The notes below the pieces were generated by a model. The model did not search any database. It had not been told where the DNA came from and worked only from the letters and a program-made list of their open reading frames with translations. DNA of 64,000 bases from Plotosus lineatus (Eukaryota; Chordata; Actinopteri; Siluriformes; Plotosidae), in assembly GCA_024760905.1 (NCBI GenBank), contig CM045729.1, positions 84,497,550 through 84,561,549 of the forward strand. Reading direction: 5' to 3'. Position numbers and translations under genes: made by a program. Of the stretch, positions 1 through 10,566 are shown piece after piece (positions within the stretch are counted from its first letter, which is position 1; each line of letters begins with the position of its first letter).

Positions 1-442
1 CACTCGTGGTTCAAATAATTGCACAATCTAATTATTTAAGCATGCTCTATGATGGGCTTTCTTTGCCCAGATTTGGCTAAGATGGACCCCAGCCTCAAAT
101 TAGGATGAAGTGTTTCAGAAAAAGAATGAATGACTGAATTAATTACTTAAACAGAAAGTACAATGACAGATAGAATGAACCAAAACATGCCTCGTAGCTA
201 GAATTAAAAGATATCAAACAAAGGCACATGCACTTTAATAAAGACAAACTCTACCTACGAATTATGCCATATACACTGCATGCCAAATTATTATATAAAG
301 TGCATTTTTAGAATTATCTTAAAAACTTTTAAATTACTACATTCAAATTTTACATAAATATAAATGGTAACTATATATTCAATTGGGAGAAATTATCCGG
401 AATTTTCATTTTTTTTTTTTTTTTTTTGGTTATATTTTATAA
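1..442. other. Unassigned AT-rich sequence
   Basis: No gene, transposon end or tandem repeat is recognised here. It is AT-rich single-copy-looking sequence, ending in a T-run at about 410-427 that abuts the MITE beginning at 443. Confidence 0.5.
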
Positions 443-620
443 TACAGTCGGCTCCCTTCTTACGAAAACCCCTGAATATGAAAAATCCAGTATACGAAAA
501 ACATTTTCCTAATTTTTTGTCCTCTGTATACAAAACAAATTCTTCTCACGAAAAGCGCCAAACCCGCCATTCAGACATTAAAACGCACCATTTAAACATT
601 CAAACAATGTGCGAGTTGCT

Positions 621-760
621 CTCTCATTGGCTGTCTCTCAACATCCTGCCCCGCTGGCCTTTCATTGGCTAGGAGGGATCACGCAGCTCTATCCCATTGG
701 CTATCTCTCAACATCCCACCCCACTGGCCTCCCATTGGCTAGGAGGGATGACGCTGTCAT
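621..760. repeat. 70-bp tandem duplication with four ATTGG boxes
   Basis: Two imperfect 70-bp units lie inside the MITE. Each unit has two copies of attggct, so ATTGG (an inverted CCAAT pentamer) occurs at 626, 664, 696 and 734 with spacing 38, 32 and 38 bp. The regularity is directly visible; any promoter role is speculation. Confidence 0.8.
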
Positions 761-890
761 TCCAACTTGTTCATGTTTGTTGAGAACTGTGTTCATGTTT
801 GTGTGTCAATCCAACTGTATTTTATGGCTCAGGCTTTAAACCTTGCATAAACATTTGTAAGATTATAACTCTGCTAAGAAGACATGGTCA

Positions 891-946
891 ACACACGCGC
901 GCGCACGCACACACACACACACACACATACACACACACACACACAC
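891..946. repeat. (CA)n/(CG)n dinucleotide tract
   Basis: An interrupted CA tract with a CG-rich start inside the MITE, flanked by the direct repeats noted for that element. Confidence 0.9.
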
Positions 947-1204
947 CGGCACAGATGTGATTCCCAGTGAAAGTGATTTCCGGTGCCATGGTCATTGGAA
1001 GATTATAACTCTGCTAAGAAGACATGATCAACATGAAGTAAGTACCTTAAAGGTATGCTTTTATAATTTTTTAAAGGGTAGTCTTCGGAGCCTTGGAACG
1101 AATCACGCGTTTTACATGTAAAGTGTGCCTCTACTTACGAAAACTCCAGGTGAAAAAGGTGCTGGAACGAATTAATTTCGTAAGAAAGGGACCGACTGTA
1201 TCAA

Positions 1205-2630
1205 AAATCCTGCAAAATTATGTGTGCAAATTTATTAGGCAAGTTACTAATTGAGCATAATATATAAGTAAATGGATACCTAGAAAGGATTTAATAGTTT
1301 GTATTAATTGTCGACAGTAGTTTTTTATATTTTTAATCATATGAATAGAATCAAATAAATTATCTGTAAAACTGCATTTAACAAAAGATGTTGATGTTAG
1401 TAAACCTTGTGAAGTATAACAAAAATAATTTAATGTTGAACATAACTTCCTTTCATTTCAACAGTTTCATTTCAACAATTTTTGGTCAATTGATTTAGTG
1501 AGATTTTGGATAATTTCCTTGCTGATGCTAACTGATGCTATTTTAATTGCTTGCCAAAGCTGATCCTTTGGGCTGTATTGTTTGACATCACTGTCTGCTA
1601 TCTTCTTTATTGTTGACCACAAATTCTCAATGGGATTTAGGTCAGGTGAACATGCAGGCCAGATCATCAGACAATCATCTTTGAAGCCTTGAGATGCCAA
1701 CCAGTCTTGAGAATAGCGTGATGCATGTGAGGGTTCATTGTCATGCATAAACACAGTGTTCTTTTCACATGATTCAATCTCTTTTCCCACTAAACCAGAA
1801 AATGTATTTTTAAAAAACTGCAGTACCGCTCTGAGTTTATTTTTACACCATATTGAACATGAAAAAGGTCCAACAAGTTCATCATCAATGATTGCTGCCC
1901 AAAACATAAAGTCTCCACCAACTTGCTGATGATGCAACCTAATTAGTGCTGTCTGGACACTTCAAATCCACCCAGATACCCATCCATCTGGTCCAGCCAA
2001 TGCTTGCTTTATGTTTTCTGTTCATAGATTGTCTAGCCTGTGAATTTTGAACCCTTGCCATTCGCCTTAATGTTCTGCATTCCGTTGATCCTGGCGCATT
2101 TTCCAGCCCTGCTTCATCAAATATTGCTTTACTCTCTGCTCAGAGTCTTCTGGAGGCTTCTCCTTTGATTCTTGATAAATCTCGACTTGAGAAAGTACAT
2201 TTCTTTTCAACTTGTGGTTGTCTCTCTTTCTGACTATTTTGGACATAACACTCGTTATGTTTAGGTGGTCACGCTGTAATTTTTTAGCGATTTCAGTTGT
2301 TGATTCCTTTCTGCTTAGACTTTCCATGATTTGGTATTTCTCCTTGTCGCTCAGGTGCCTTTCCTTAGCCATGGTCCCAGACCAACTGAACATGCATAAT
2401 AATTTGACACACTTATATACCCAACATCTGTTCCACCGGAGGTTAAAAAATATCTTGAATTTAAACAAAAATGGTCTTGTTAAGATAAACGCTTGTAAAG
2501 TATTACACCAAAAAAAAAAAAAAAAATGTTAAGCAGTGGTTTTAAGAATATTTAAGAAAAGATTGGCTCCGGCCTTCTTGCAATCCTTGGGGATTAAGGA
2601 TTTTTGCAAATGTTTGAGTGAGTATAGTCA
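1205..2630 (-). mobile_element. Decayed Tc1/mariner transposon
   Basis: The minus strand carries two pieces of a Tc1-type transposase (see the pseudogene at 1467-2370). The low-coordinate flank (1211-1260) has the phrase gcaaatttattaggcaagtt, which resembles the ends of a fish Tc1 family known to me. The high-coordinate end is near 2600-2630, by the phrase aaatgtttgagtgagtat. I could not match the two ends as inverted repeats, so the borders are approximate. The left end abuts the MITE. Confidence 0.7.
1467..2370 (-). pseudogene. Tc1-type transposase, broken
   Basis: The N-terminal part (about 2067-2370) starts MAKERHLSDKEKYQIMESL and continues with the ESTTEIAKKL stretch of a helix-turn-helix. 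The C-terminal part (1467-1937) has the second catalytic aspartate in FMHDNEPSHASRY and the glutamate in [15 protein letters not shown], the signature of the DDE catalytic domain that cuts and joins transposon ends. The first catalytic aspartate would lie in the lost segment between 1937 and 2067. The two pieces are separated by a frame change and missing sequence, so no functional protein is made. Confidence 0.85.
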
Positions 2631-2639
2631 CAATGTTCC

Positions 2640-3585
2640 ATTTTTTTTCTTAAAAATAACATTATAGATACAGAAAAGAACATGGACCATAGCAGGAAAC
2701 TGACCCATTTTGAATTTAATTGATATCAGAAAATATTTTGACACACAAACAAACCATATTAAGGACACATTCTTTGCTCTCGTGTACACCAGCACTCACT
2801 TATACAACCTTCAAGCCAAAGATTTATAGCATTTTTTTTTTTTCGCAACCCATATAGAGATGAGCACACATACATCCAAAACTATCTTATTACAAAGTAC
2901 CGATACCATATTTTCAGATCAGATGCATGAAGACAAAAAACAACATACTTGTGTGAGAATGTGTTTTAGTCAAATACAATCAATTTGTCATTTGAAATTA
3001 ACATTACATCTAAAATGGTCTTTCACAAGACTTAAAAAATTTAGCCAAATGCCTTTTTTTTTAGGAGAGAGTTACAATAAGTACAAGAGTAGTATAAGCT
3101 AACTTCCAAGGTCCATTTAAAGAAGTGCAGGGGGCATGGAACAGTGTAGTTAGAACAAATAAGCAACACATTTATCATAAGAAAAGGAGAAGTGCTTTGT
3201 GCATAAAATAACATATAACTCTTTCCCATAAAATCCTTCCATTTTATTCCAGCTCTTTTATTTCGTATACTCTTACTGTTCTACCACATTCTTTAACATT
3301 GGAATTTTGTGACAGGCACAAAACGTTTATTTTTGTTAAGTTTTAATTACTCGACCGTTGGAGCAGTGTGTGGGAAAGCCAATGAAATTTTACGCTAAAT
3401 AATGTAGAGTGATCCAGTGTATTGGAGTCAATATCCATCACTCAGTGTAAACAGATCGGATTCCTGAGACTGAATCAATCGCAGTTTAAATGCAGTGGCT
3501 GGGACCAGATTTCAGTGTTTATTCCTTTAAGACAAGGACACATTTAGACAAAACTTTGATTCTAAAAAAAATTTACTTTTGAGGT
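2640..3585. other. Unassigned region
   Basis: No coding region or known repeat is recognised. The sequence is AT-rich with short A and T runs and no open frame of interest. Confidence 0.4.
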
Positions 3586-3589
3586 AAAT

Positions 3590-4355
3590 CATCACTGAAA
3601 TTGTTTTATTTTGGGTTTTGTGTCCTTCAGAGGCCTTTTTCCTCTTTAGTAATAAACTCAGCTGCTCTGTATCGTCCTTCAGGCAAATTGGCTTAGGCAA
3701 AACACGTTGTCCCTTTCGTCCTACTTTACATTGCCTCCGATTAAACCAACTCACAGTCGATGACACACTGACAGAGGTGAGATGAAAAGCTTTTTGCACC
3801 CTCAGGACATTAAATTCAGTGTGTTTGGTTACACAAGCATTGGTTCATTAGATTAAAAGCTCTTTGAAATTTTGCCAGAATCATAAATGCTGAACTTTGT
3901 AGGAAACCTACACATTAATTTCATTTCAGTCAGAATGTGTAGGTGATATAAACCGATCGACTATGTGAAAGGGTTAAGTGTTTGAATGTTGTTGTTTTTT
4001 TTTGTTTGTTTGTTTTGGGGGTTTTTTTTTTGCTGTTGTTTGTTTGTTTTTTGTTTACTTTTTGTTTGTTTTTGTTTTTGTAAAATAGAGAGAGTGAGAG
4101 AACAGAAAGAGAGAGATGAGAGATCACACTCTTGACAGCTGTGAAGAGATGCTAGGACTCTTTCATTAGCTTTAGAGGACAGGTCACCTGCAACTCTGAC
4201 TAAAGGCCACATACCGTAGATCCAAAATGCAAAAGAGGGCCAAGAAGGTACAAGGTGAGGAGTGTAAAAGGTGAAGAAAAGACATGATGACTAATTATTT
4301 CGAACAAACCTTGCATCACACTCACTGTATGATCTCTGAAGGTCTCTGAATGGTC
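3590..4355 (-). repeat. Dispersed repeat Rep1, copy 1
   Basis: The minus-strand copy starts in the block rich in gacctgtcctctaaagct (inverse at about 4170-4190) and ends in a block containing gtcctactttacattgcc as read on the plus strand (about 3718). The same two blocks in the same order recur at 15.0, 19.2, 38.4 and 45.2 kb. The interior is rich in T/G simple sequence (3990-4080). No transposase or tRNA head is visible, so the class is unknown. Confidence 0.75.

Positions 4356-4356
<1 letters not shown>

Positions 4357-4418
<62 letters not shown>
4357..4418. repeat. (CA)n microsatellite
   Basis: About 60 bp of uninterrupted CA directly beside Rep1 copy 1. Confidence 0.95.
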
Positions 4419-4709
4419 TTAGAAGTTAAGCGCTCCGGTATAAGATAAAAGGAAAATATAAAGTTTCATGTTAGACAGTCACATAATCTTCTGCAGTTAT
4501 TACACTAATATAGACATCTAGGTGTTCCAGAAAAGTGTAAAGGGTTTTTAAAAATCCACATTTTAAAATGATGAGTTCACTGTCAAAATCTGATTAAGAA
4601 CAATCAGATTCTTTTTATTGGAATACTAATGATCTGACAGACTTTCACAAGTTAGCATGTTTTGGAAGTGATGTTAACACTGGAACATGTGCTGTTGCCT
4701 CACAAAGAA

Positions 4710-4710
<1 letters not shown>

Positions 4711-4741
<31 letters not shown>
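4711..4741. repeat. Poly-T tract
   Basis: A run of about 31 T. A short (CA)n tract follows at 4825-4850. Confidence 0.9.
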
Positions 4742-4746
<5 letters not shown>

Positions 4747-4866
4747 ACATGACGTTTGCATGTATCAAATTGTATTTTTTATGTGATAAAATATTAGCAA
4801 TTCATTGTGATGTATGTATATATGCACACACACACACACACACACACACAAATATATAATGTCTCT

Positions 4867-4908
4867 CTTCCTTTCAGCTTTTTCCTTTTTACTCGGGAGT
4901 CGCCACAG
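4867..4908 (-). mobile_element. SINE-A tail fragment
   Basis: The inverse of the type-I SINE-A tail (cttcctttcagctttttcc ... actcgggagtcgccacag). Only the last 40 bp of the SINE remain. The sequence passes directly into a copy of the transposon otherwise seen at 39.9-42.5 kb. Confidence 0.8.
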
Positions 4909-5607
4909 TGATAAAAGATTTTAATAAAAGTGTGCATGAGTGGTGTTTGTGAAGATGTGATCCTTTCTGCTGAGCAGGATATAGATTAAGATGGTAATAA
5001 TGAGGACAGAGTTGATGAAGCTTACTTGTATAAAGGGATCAGAGAGTTTTGTTATATGGTTATCTTATATATAGTTTTCTTAATTTCAGTGTGAGTGTTT
5101 GAGCCCAACTGTTTTATTTTTCCAATCAGTATCATTTGAAGGCATTTGAACCTTTATATAATGGTCAAAAAGATACATACTGATCTTATTGGAATAAACA
5201 GAAATGGAAAAAAAAACCACATTTTTTGTTAATTTTTGGGACTTACCACAGTGACTGATGGGTTTAAAAAGAGCGTGTCAGATTAAAATGAGGATGATTT
5301 CTCTTTGATTTCGAAAACTCTCCCTAGACATGTTTCCTAAAAGTTTATATGGCTGAAGTGCATAAAAATGTTTGGTTGCTAAGGACTAATGATCTTGGAA
5401 GAAAGGCAATCTTTGTGTTCATTTTTCTCTATTTTTTTTTTTATTTCTAGTTGAATGCTGACACAAGAAATGGCATAGTTCGCTCAGTTTTCAAGGTATT
5501 GACAAACTTTTTGCTGCATTTTGCAGCTTTGGGCCTCCTCTATCTCACTGTGAAAAAATTATTTTTCATTTTTGGACTCAAGAGCCTACTTTCGATGGAG
5601 GGGCTCA
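4909..5607 (+). mobile_element. Right-hand part of a DNA transposon (partner of 39894-42545)
   Basis: It aligns closely by eye with 41080-41585 plus 42366-42545. Shared phrases are atgctgacacaagaaatgg and ggctgaagtgcataaaaatg. It ends in gagcctactttcgatggagg then ggctc, the inverse of that element's terminal repeat. The left half of the element is missing. This copy lacks the RTE insertion carried by the 39.9-kb copy, and so supplies the empty site for it. The only open reading stretch is a degenerate version of an acidic one. Confidence 0.75.
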
Positions 5608-5977
5608 CATTATTTATATATATTTATACCTGCTTGTTTGAGACAATATGCTAAATCCCATGCTTCTTGGTCCATGATCTGACTGCATCTGGATAAAACA
5701 GTGCATTGTTTGTAAATTACTTGGAAAATTGGACCTATTTTGCCCCACTTTAAAGCTTTGGTATTAGAATGCAGAGCATATTGGGAATAGAACTTGGCAA
5801 TACAGTTCTCAAAATAACCAGATGTAGATGCGATCACAACTCAGAGTTTAAGATAGGGGCCACGGCTGGGGGCTCCACTTTTTCTCAACAGAAAGAAATT
5901 CTTTAAAATTCTTTAAGTGTGTCTACTGACATATCAAAAATGTTCGGAATGCGTAGTTTATACAAGCAAAGTATAAC

Positions 5978-6220
5978 GGCTTTTTCCCTTTTTCAGGGGT
6001 CGCCACAGCAAATCATCTGATTTGCACGTTTGATTTGGCATAAGTTTTTACGTCGGATGTCATTCCTGACACAACCCTTTAGCAAGGGACAGAAACACGC
6101 TAACGGCTTTGCAGCCTACTCTTTACGAAAGTCAGCAATGGTTCTTTTACATGCCTCTCACCAGAGACAGTGAGAGACATGGCCGGCCTCTGATAACCCA
6201 GTTAGCCGCACTGGGGGAAC
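5978..6220 (-). mobile_element. SINE-A, type-I tail, head truncated
   Basis: Reading plus, the tail (tttttccctttttcagggg, gtcgccacagcaaatcatct) is followed by the body (aaagtcagcaatggttcttt, acatggccggcct) and stops at the conserved ctgggg before the tRNA-like head. It is a 5'-truncated minus-strand SINE. Confidence 0.85.
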
Positions 6221-6461
6221 CTACATGTACACTGTATACCGTAAATGCTTATGCACCAAGCATATGGTAATATAGTGGCTGCCTTCTAGGGAATGTACCA
6301 AAATTTGACTTCGAAACATCGACACAAGAATATAAGCATGTGTCGGTCCTTGAGTGCGTATACAAGTATGAAAAGAACATCGCACACACCTTGTTTTCCA
6401 AACCCAGGCAATGGGATTAGTGTTTCAAATCATCTAAAATCTCAAAATTTTCAATCCCCTC

Positions 6462-6524
6462 CCACCACCACAACCACCACCACCCACCACCACCACTCCC
6501 ACCACCACCCACCACCACGACTAC

Positions 6525-6598
<74 letters not shown>
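6462..6598. repeat. (CCA)n followed by (CA)n
   Basis: A CCA-rich stretch at 6462-6526 runs into a perfect CA tract at 6528-6598. The poly-Pro/His/Thr reading frames across it are artefacts of the repeat. Confidence 0.95.
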
Positions 6599-6599
<1 letters not shown>

Positions 6600-6639
6600 T
6601 TCAAATCGCTCTGCGGGCCCTATAAGAGACAACATCTAT

Positions 6640-7510
6640 TTAAATAAAAGTTTAGTACTTTCTGGAAAGATCTAGAAAATATAATTAAAATGCAATAGAT
6701 TTTAGTATGCATTTTAATCTAAATTGATAAGATTGTTGAGTGTCCAAAACCAAGCAAACTTCAATATTCTCCTTACTATTACCTTCTAAGCACACCGCCA
6801 TTGTTATCACAGAATTAACATTTGCTGAATTGAATGAACAGGGTTTTGTTTGTTTGTTTGTTTGTTTTTTGTTTTTCGTTGTATTTTTTCCCCCGAAATA
6901 CATTATCATTCCCCATGTTACGATTGATATTTTTTATTTACAATTTGAAGTATTTTGTGAATTGTTTTTTTTTTTCTCTTTGCATGTTGCATTTGTATTA
7001 AACATGAACAGTCTTCTTTTCATCTATACAAACACTCACTCAATTTCAGACAACCTAATGGGCAGAGAAAACTCCCAAATATTTTGACATGAACAAAACA
7101 GTCTTTGCTCTGCAAATCTGTCAACTGTTATTGATTGAGTTGGCATAGTGACGATCTATGTCATGATCTGTGCTTTTTATTATGTTGTGTTTTTACAGGC
7201 TCCGTTTACCAGCAGAGGCTGCAGCGATCCGTCTGTTGATCTACCGCTCCATCTTATGTATTTATTTAATTTTTAATTATTTAGTTAATGAATTCAGAAC
7301 TGATTGAATCGGTTTGATCTTTCACACATCAACGAGCACCAAGAAATGTTGAGGCCCAGAGAAGCTGGTTCCTTGTACCCATCATCCTTTGTGATTCAAG
7401 TGAATGCAGATAAGTCTTTTGGATTTGTGAGTATCATCTCCCATGACCTTAAATGGAAGGTAAATATCAGCTCCATCATAAAAAAAAAAAAAAAAATAGA
7501 AAATAAATAA
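6640..7510. other. Unassigned region
   Basis: No gene is recognised. A TTTG-rich stretch lies at 6845-6870 and an A-run at 7481-7497. Confidence 0.4.
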
Positions 7511-7519
7511 ATAAAAAAT

Positions 7520-8030
7520 ACGTATACACAGAATGTAAAAATGCACAGGATGTACTTCCTACCGCAGCTGAAAAAAGATAATAACCTGCCTCAGTCAAAA
7601 GCTCCTCCATTACCATCTGGCACGCTGTTGATATTGCTATCAAGAATGGCAGATAGTAGATGGTATCACTTCTGCTGAGAAGGTGAAAGGTTGCAATCTG
7701 ACTTCCAATCTCCAAAATCTGCACCTGTTTAGGACACTGAAGGACTGAAGAAAGACACACTTTCCTCCATCAGTTATCCATGAGAAACAAACCTCATGCC
7801 CCAAAAAACAGTTTTGTTTGATCAACAATTGGACTCCTTAACAAGGACTAGAACCCTGTCACACTTTACATTCACACCATCTTGCTATACAGTGCAGCAT
7901 CCCATGCTACTTTGGTGAAATATTCATGTTAAGAGCATGTCTCGAACATTATATAACATTATATCATCATGCACCGAATGGCTAAAAACTCTACCTTTTA
8001 TCCTGTACATATCATGCACCTTTTGTTTAT
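7520..8030 (+). mobile_element. Probable LINE 3' UTR remnant
   Basis: The stretch at 7905-8010 (tattcatgttaagagcatgt ... aaaactctaccttttatcc) resembles 62222-62290, which lies downstream of the CR1/L2-like reverse transcriptase at 61.6-62.1 kb. This suggests the same LINE 3' UTR. No coding motif is recognised upstream here, so the call rests on that similarity. Confidence 0.4.
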
Positions 8031-8036
8031 GTGTAC

Positions 8037-8342
8037 CGTAGGTAAAGTCTGTTGGGCTTTTAACACCTGAGCCTAGTGGCCCATCAGGCTGGTGCTTATT
8101 CCTGGTTTCTGTAGTATAAGGCGACCAGGAGTTCGACTCCTCCTGAATGAGATGCTAGTCTATCACAGGCTACCTTCCCAGTATTTTTTGGGTTTTTTAC
8201 TGGTACCCATTTATACTGCTCGGTGAACAGAGGAACACTTATGGTTAAGACCTTGCCCAGGGGTCTTAGCACAGTGGGGGTCTAAATGGGATTTGAACAC
8301 ACAACCCTCTGATCAGAAGCACTTCACCACTGGCCTCACTAT
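8037..8342 (-). mobile_element. tRNA-derived SINE-C, copy 1
   Basis: About 300 bp, matching 53795-54108 along its length (gtgcttattcctggtttct, gaccaggagttcgactcctc, accttgcccaggggtcttag, tactggtacccatttatact). The minus strand of the better-preserved second copy shows a tRNA-like head with A box TGGCTTAGTGG and B box GTTCGCATCC. Here the head is more decayed. It is a Pol III-type retroposon moved by a LINE in trans. Confidence 0.75.
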
Positions 8343-8361
8343 GTGTACAGTATATATGTAG

Positions 8362-9803
8362 CAGTATATAAGCATTTAAAAACATAAGAGAGGTTTGTAA
8401 TTTTCATCATAGGTACACATCAAGCTTGAGAGACTAAAAAAAGTTACTTTTAATACTTTGTAATGTAACCTTGGTTGGCAATGACAGAGGTCAAACGGTT
8501 CCTGTAGTTCTTGACCAGGCCTACACACACTTTAGTTGGTATTTTGTTCCACTCCTCTGCACAGATCTTCTCTAGAGCTGTGATGTTTGAGGGCTGTTGC
8601 TTGGCAACTCGAAGTTTTAACTCCCTCCACAGGTTTTCGATTGGGTTGAGGTCTGGAGACTGGCTAGGCCACTCTAGAACCTTGATATGCGCTTTTTATG
8701 GAGCCACTCCTTGGTTTTCTTGGCTGTGTGCTTTGGATCGTTATCATGCTGGAAGATCCAGCCATGTTTCATCTTTAATGCTCTGACCGAGGGAAGGAGG
8801 TTTTTACCCAAAATGTCACAATACATGGCCCCATTCATGTTGCCATTGATATGGTGCAATCTTCCTGTCCCTTCTGCAGAAAAGCATCCCCAAAGCATGA
8901 TGTGTCCAACCCCATGCTTCACAGTAGGTATGATGTTCTTGGGATGCAACTAAGCATTCTTCTTCCTCCAAACACGGCGAGTGCTGTTTAAACGAAAAAG
9001 TTCAATTTTGGTGTCATCTGACCACATCACATTCTCCCAATCCGCCTTTGGATCGTCCAGATGGTCTTTAGCATATTTCAGTCGGGCCTTTACATGTTTT
9101 TTGTTTCGTAGGGGAACCTTTCGGACAATGCAGGATTTCATCTCATGACGACGTAGTGTGTCATCTTTGTGATGGTGGTTCCTGCCGTCTTCAAATCATT
9201 TACCAGTTCCTGCCATATAGTTCTGGGCTGATTACTCACTGTTCTCAGGATCCTTTGAACCCCACGAGGTGAGATCTTGCATGGAGCGCCACTCCTAGGG
9301 AGGTTGTCAGTGATGTTATACTTCTTCCATTTTCTAATAATGTTTCCAACTGTTGATCTTTTCTCACAAAGTTGTTTACCATTTTCGGTTTCACTCATCC
9401 CAGCTTTGTGCAGTTGTACAATTTTATCTCTGGTGTCTTTGGGAAGCCCTCTGGTCTTGGTCATTTTGAAGACTGCAGTCTGACAGTTTGAAGGTGTGTG
9501 CAGGTTTGAAGGTGTCTCTTATGCATCTAATCAGTTCAAGCAGGTGTCATTCATATAGTTAACGAGTGGGGGCCGAAATAATGTTTGTTTTCTAGTTGCC
9601 CAATACTTATTGGCCTCCCATTTTCACAAATAAATTGTTAAAAATCATACAATGTGATTTCCTGGATTTTTTTTTTTTTTTTTTACATTCTGTCTCTCAA
9701 GCTTGATGTGTACCTATGATGAAAATTATAAACCTCTCTTAGCTTTTTAAATGGGTGAACTTGCACATTTTTACATTGCACAATACTTATTGGCCCCACT
9801 CTA
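8362..9803 (-). mobile_element. Tc1 transposon with long inverted repeats
   Basis: Inverted repeats of 50 bp with one mismatch (8385-8434 and 9692-9741) flank a transposase on the minus strand. The right arm extends outward to the terminal phrase attggccccactctatgta at about 9803. The left arm has an internal deletion outside 8385, so the outer left terminus is nearly lost. The transposase has only a few lesions, making this the youngest-looking cut-and-paste element in the window. Confidence 0.9.
8450..9464 (-). pseudogene. Tc1 transposase, nearly full length
   Basis: The minus-strand start is at 9464 ([20 protein letters not shown]) and the TAA stop at 8450-8452, about 338 codons, a normal Tc1 length. 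In order there are an N-terminal helix-turn-helix, the first catalytic aspartate in MWSDDTKIELF (about 9020), the second in [12 protein letters not shown] (about 8735), and the glutamate in [11 protein letters not shown] (about 8650). Lesions are frame breaks near 9140 and 8690 and a stop near 8950. All three catalytic residues survive, but the protein cannot be made in one piece. Confidence 0.92.
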
Positions 9804-9830
9804 TGTATATGCATAATTACAGACGGTACC

Positions 9831-9960
9831 CAACTTAAAAACGGGATACGTTCTGAATGGCCGTTCGTTAGATGAATTTGTTCATAAGTCATTACAGGAC
9901 GTTCTTTAGAGGGGAAGTATGTTTCAAGCTTGTATATGTAACCTATACGAGTTTGTACTA
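9831..9960 (+). mobile_element. Fragment of a TA-flanked MITE-like end
   Basis: The phrase cagacggtacccaacttaaa followed by cgttcgttagatgaatttg resembles the ends of widespread Tigger/MITE-type elements that begin CAG(T)GG. No matching inverted end is seen, because the (CT)n tract cuts it off. Confidence 0.35.
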
Positions 9961-9967
9961 TATACAA

Positions 9968-9969
<2 letters not shown>

Positions 9970-10029
<60 letters not shown>
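9970..10029. repeat. (CT)n microsatellite
   Basis: Sixty bp of perfect CT. Confidence 0.97.
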
Positions 10030-10031
<2 letters not shown>

Positions 10032-10294
10032 CATAATCATCTTATTTCATTCTATAGGATATATCATTTATTGGTATAAGGTGCATACCTAAATGCACCA
10101 TAAATTATCAAGCAAACAGTGACATCAAGAACTTTCAGCCAGACCCAAAATGCAGTAGACAGAGGAGGATGAAGACACTTTATTGTTACAGGGGAGGCAA
10201 TTGAGCAAGGGGGGGAAACGCCGTCACTACTAGCAACGAGGAGAAACACAGAAATTTTATAAGGGAACTATGGAGTTCGGTCACTCGTCCGCCA

Positions 10295-10550
10295 TCTTTC
10301 CAGACCGCTGATGTAATACCATCAACTCCTGCTGCTTTTTTTTGCCATTTTTCAGCTTCTCTGTGACTTTACTGAGTTATTCCACGGAATGTAGTTCATC
10401 CAGTTCCACTTTGACTGGTTGCTGAAGAATGCGCAGTATTGCTGAGTCCTGGATGACCCTGTCAGTGCTGAAAAGAGCCTGGATGTGCTCAGACTAACAG
10501 CTCATGATGGAGCCTCTGTCTGTAAACAGTGCTTGGCCATCTGCACTGCG
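10295..10550 (-). pseudogene. Non-LTR reverse transcriptase remnant
   Basis: A minus-strand translation with stops contains LFTDRGSIMSC, SEHIQALFSTDRVIQDSAI and VTEKLKNGK. This resembles the stretch before the reverse transcriptase fingers in LINE proteins (a W-EHF-like motif, then a lysine/glycine-rich GKAPG-type stretch). It is short and decayed, and the clade is uncertain. Confidence 0.45.
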
Positions 10551-10566
10551 CAGATATACATACATA

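Larger units (their letters stand above)
443..1200. mobile_element. MITE with TA target duplication and terminal inverted repeats
   Basis: The left end reads TA then CAGTCGGCTCCCTTCTTACG. The right end is its near inverse (CGTAAGAAAGGGACCGACTG then TA). The TA duplication and the CAGT start fit a non-autonomous Tc1/mariner/Tigger-type element. No transposase is present. Inside are a 70-bp tandem duplication (about 621-760), a CA/CG dinucleotide tract at 891-946, and two copies of a motif starting gattataactctgctaaga (near 862 and 1001) that flank that tract. Superfamily is inferred from the ends only. Confidence 0.75.

Noticed and set aside
621..760. Functional promoter or CpG island
   Set aside because: It lies inside a MITE, has no downstream gene, and the surrounding sequence is not CpG-rich.
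4200..4418. Open frame of repeated Cys-Val on the minus strand
   Set aside because: It is a translation of the (CA)n microsatellite; the same artefact occurs at 6417-6635, 27219-27455, 40552-40749 and 47440-47715.
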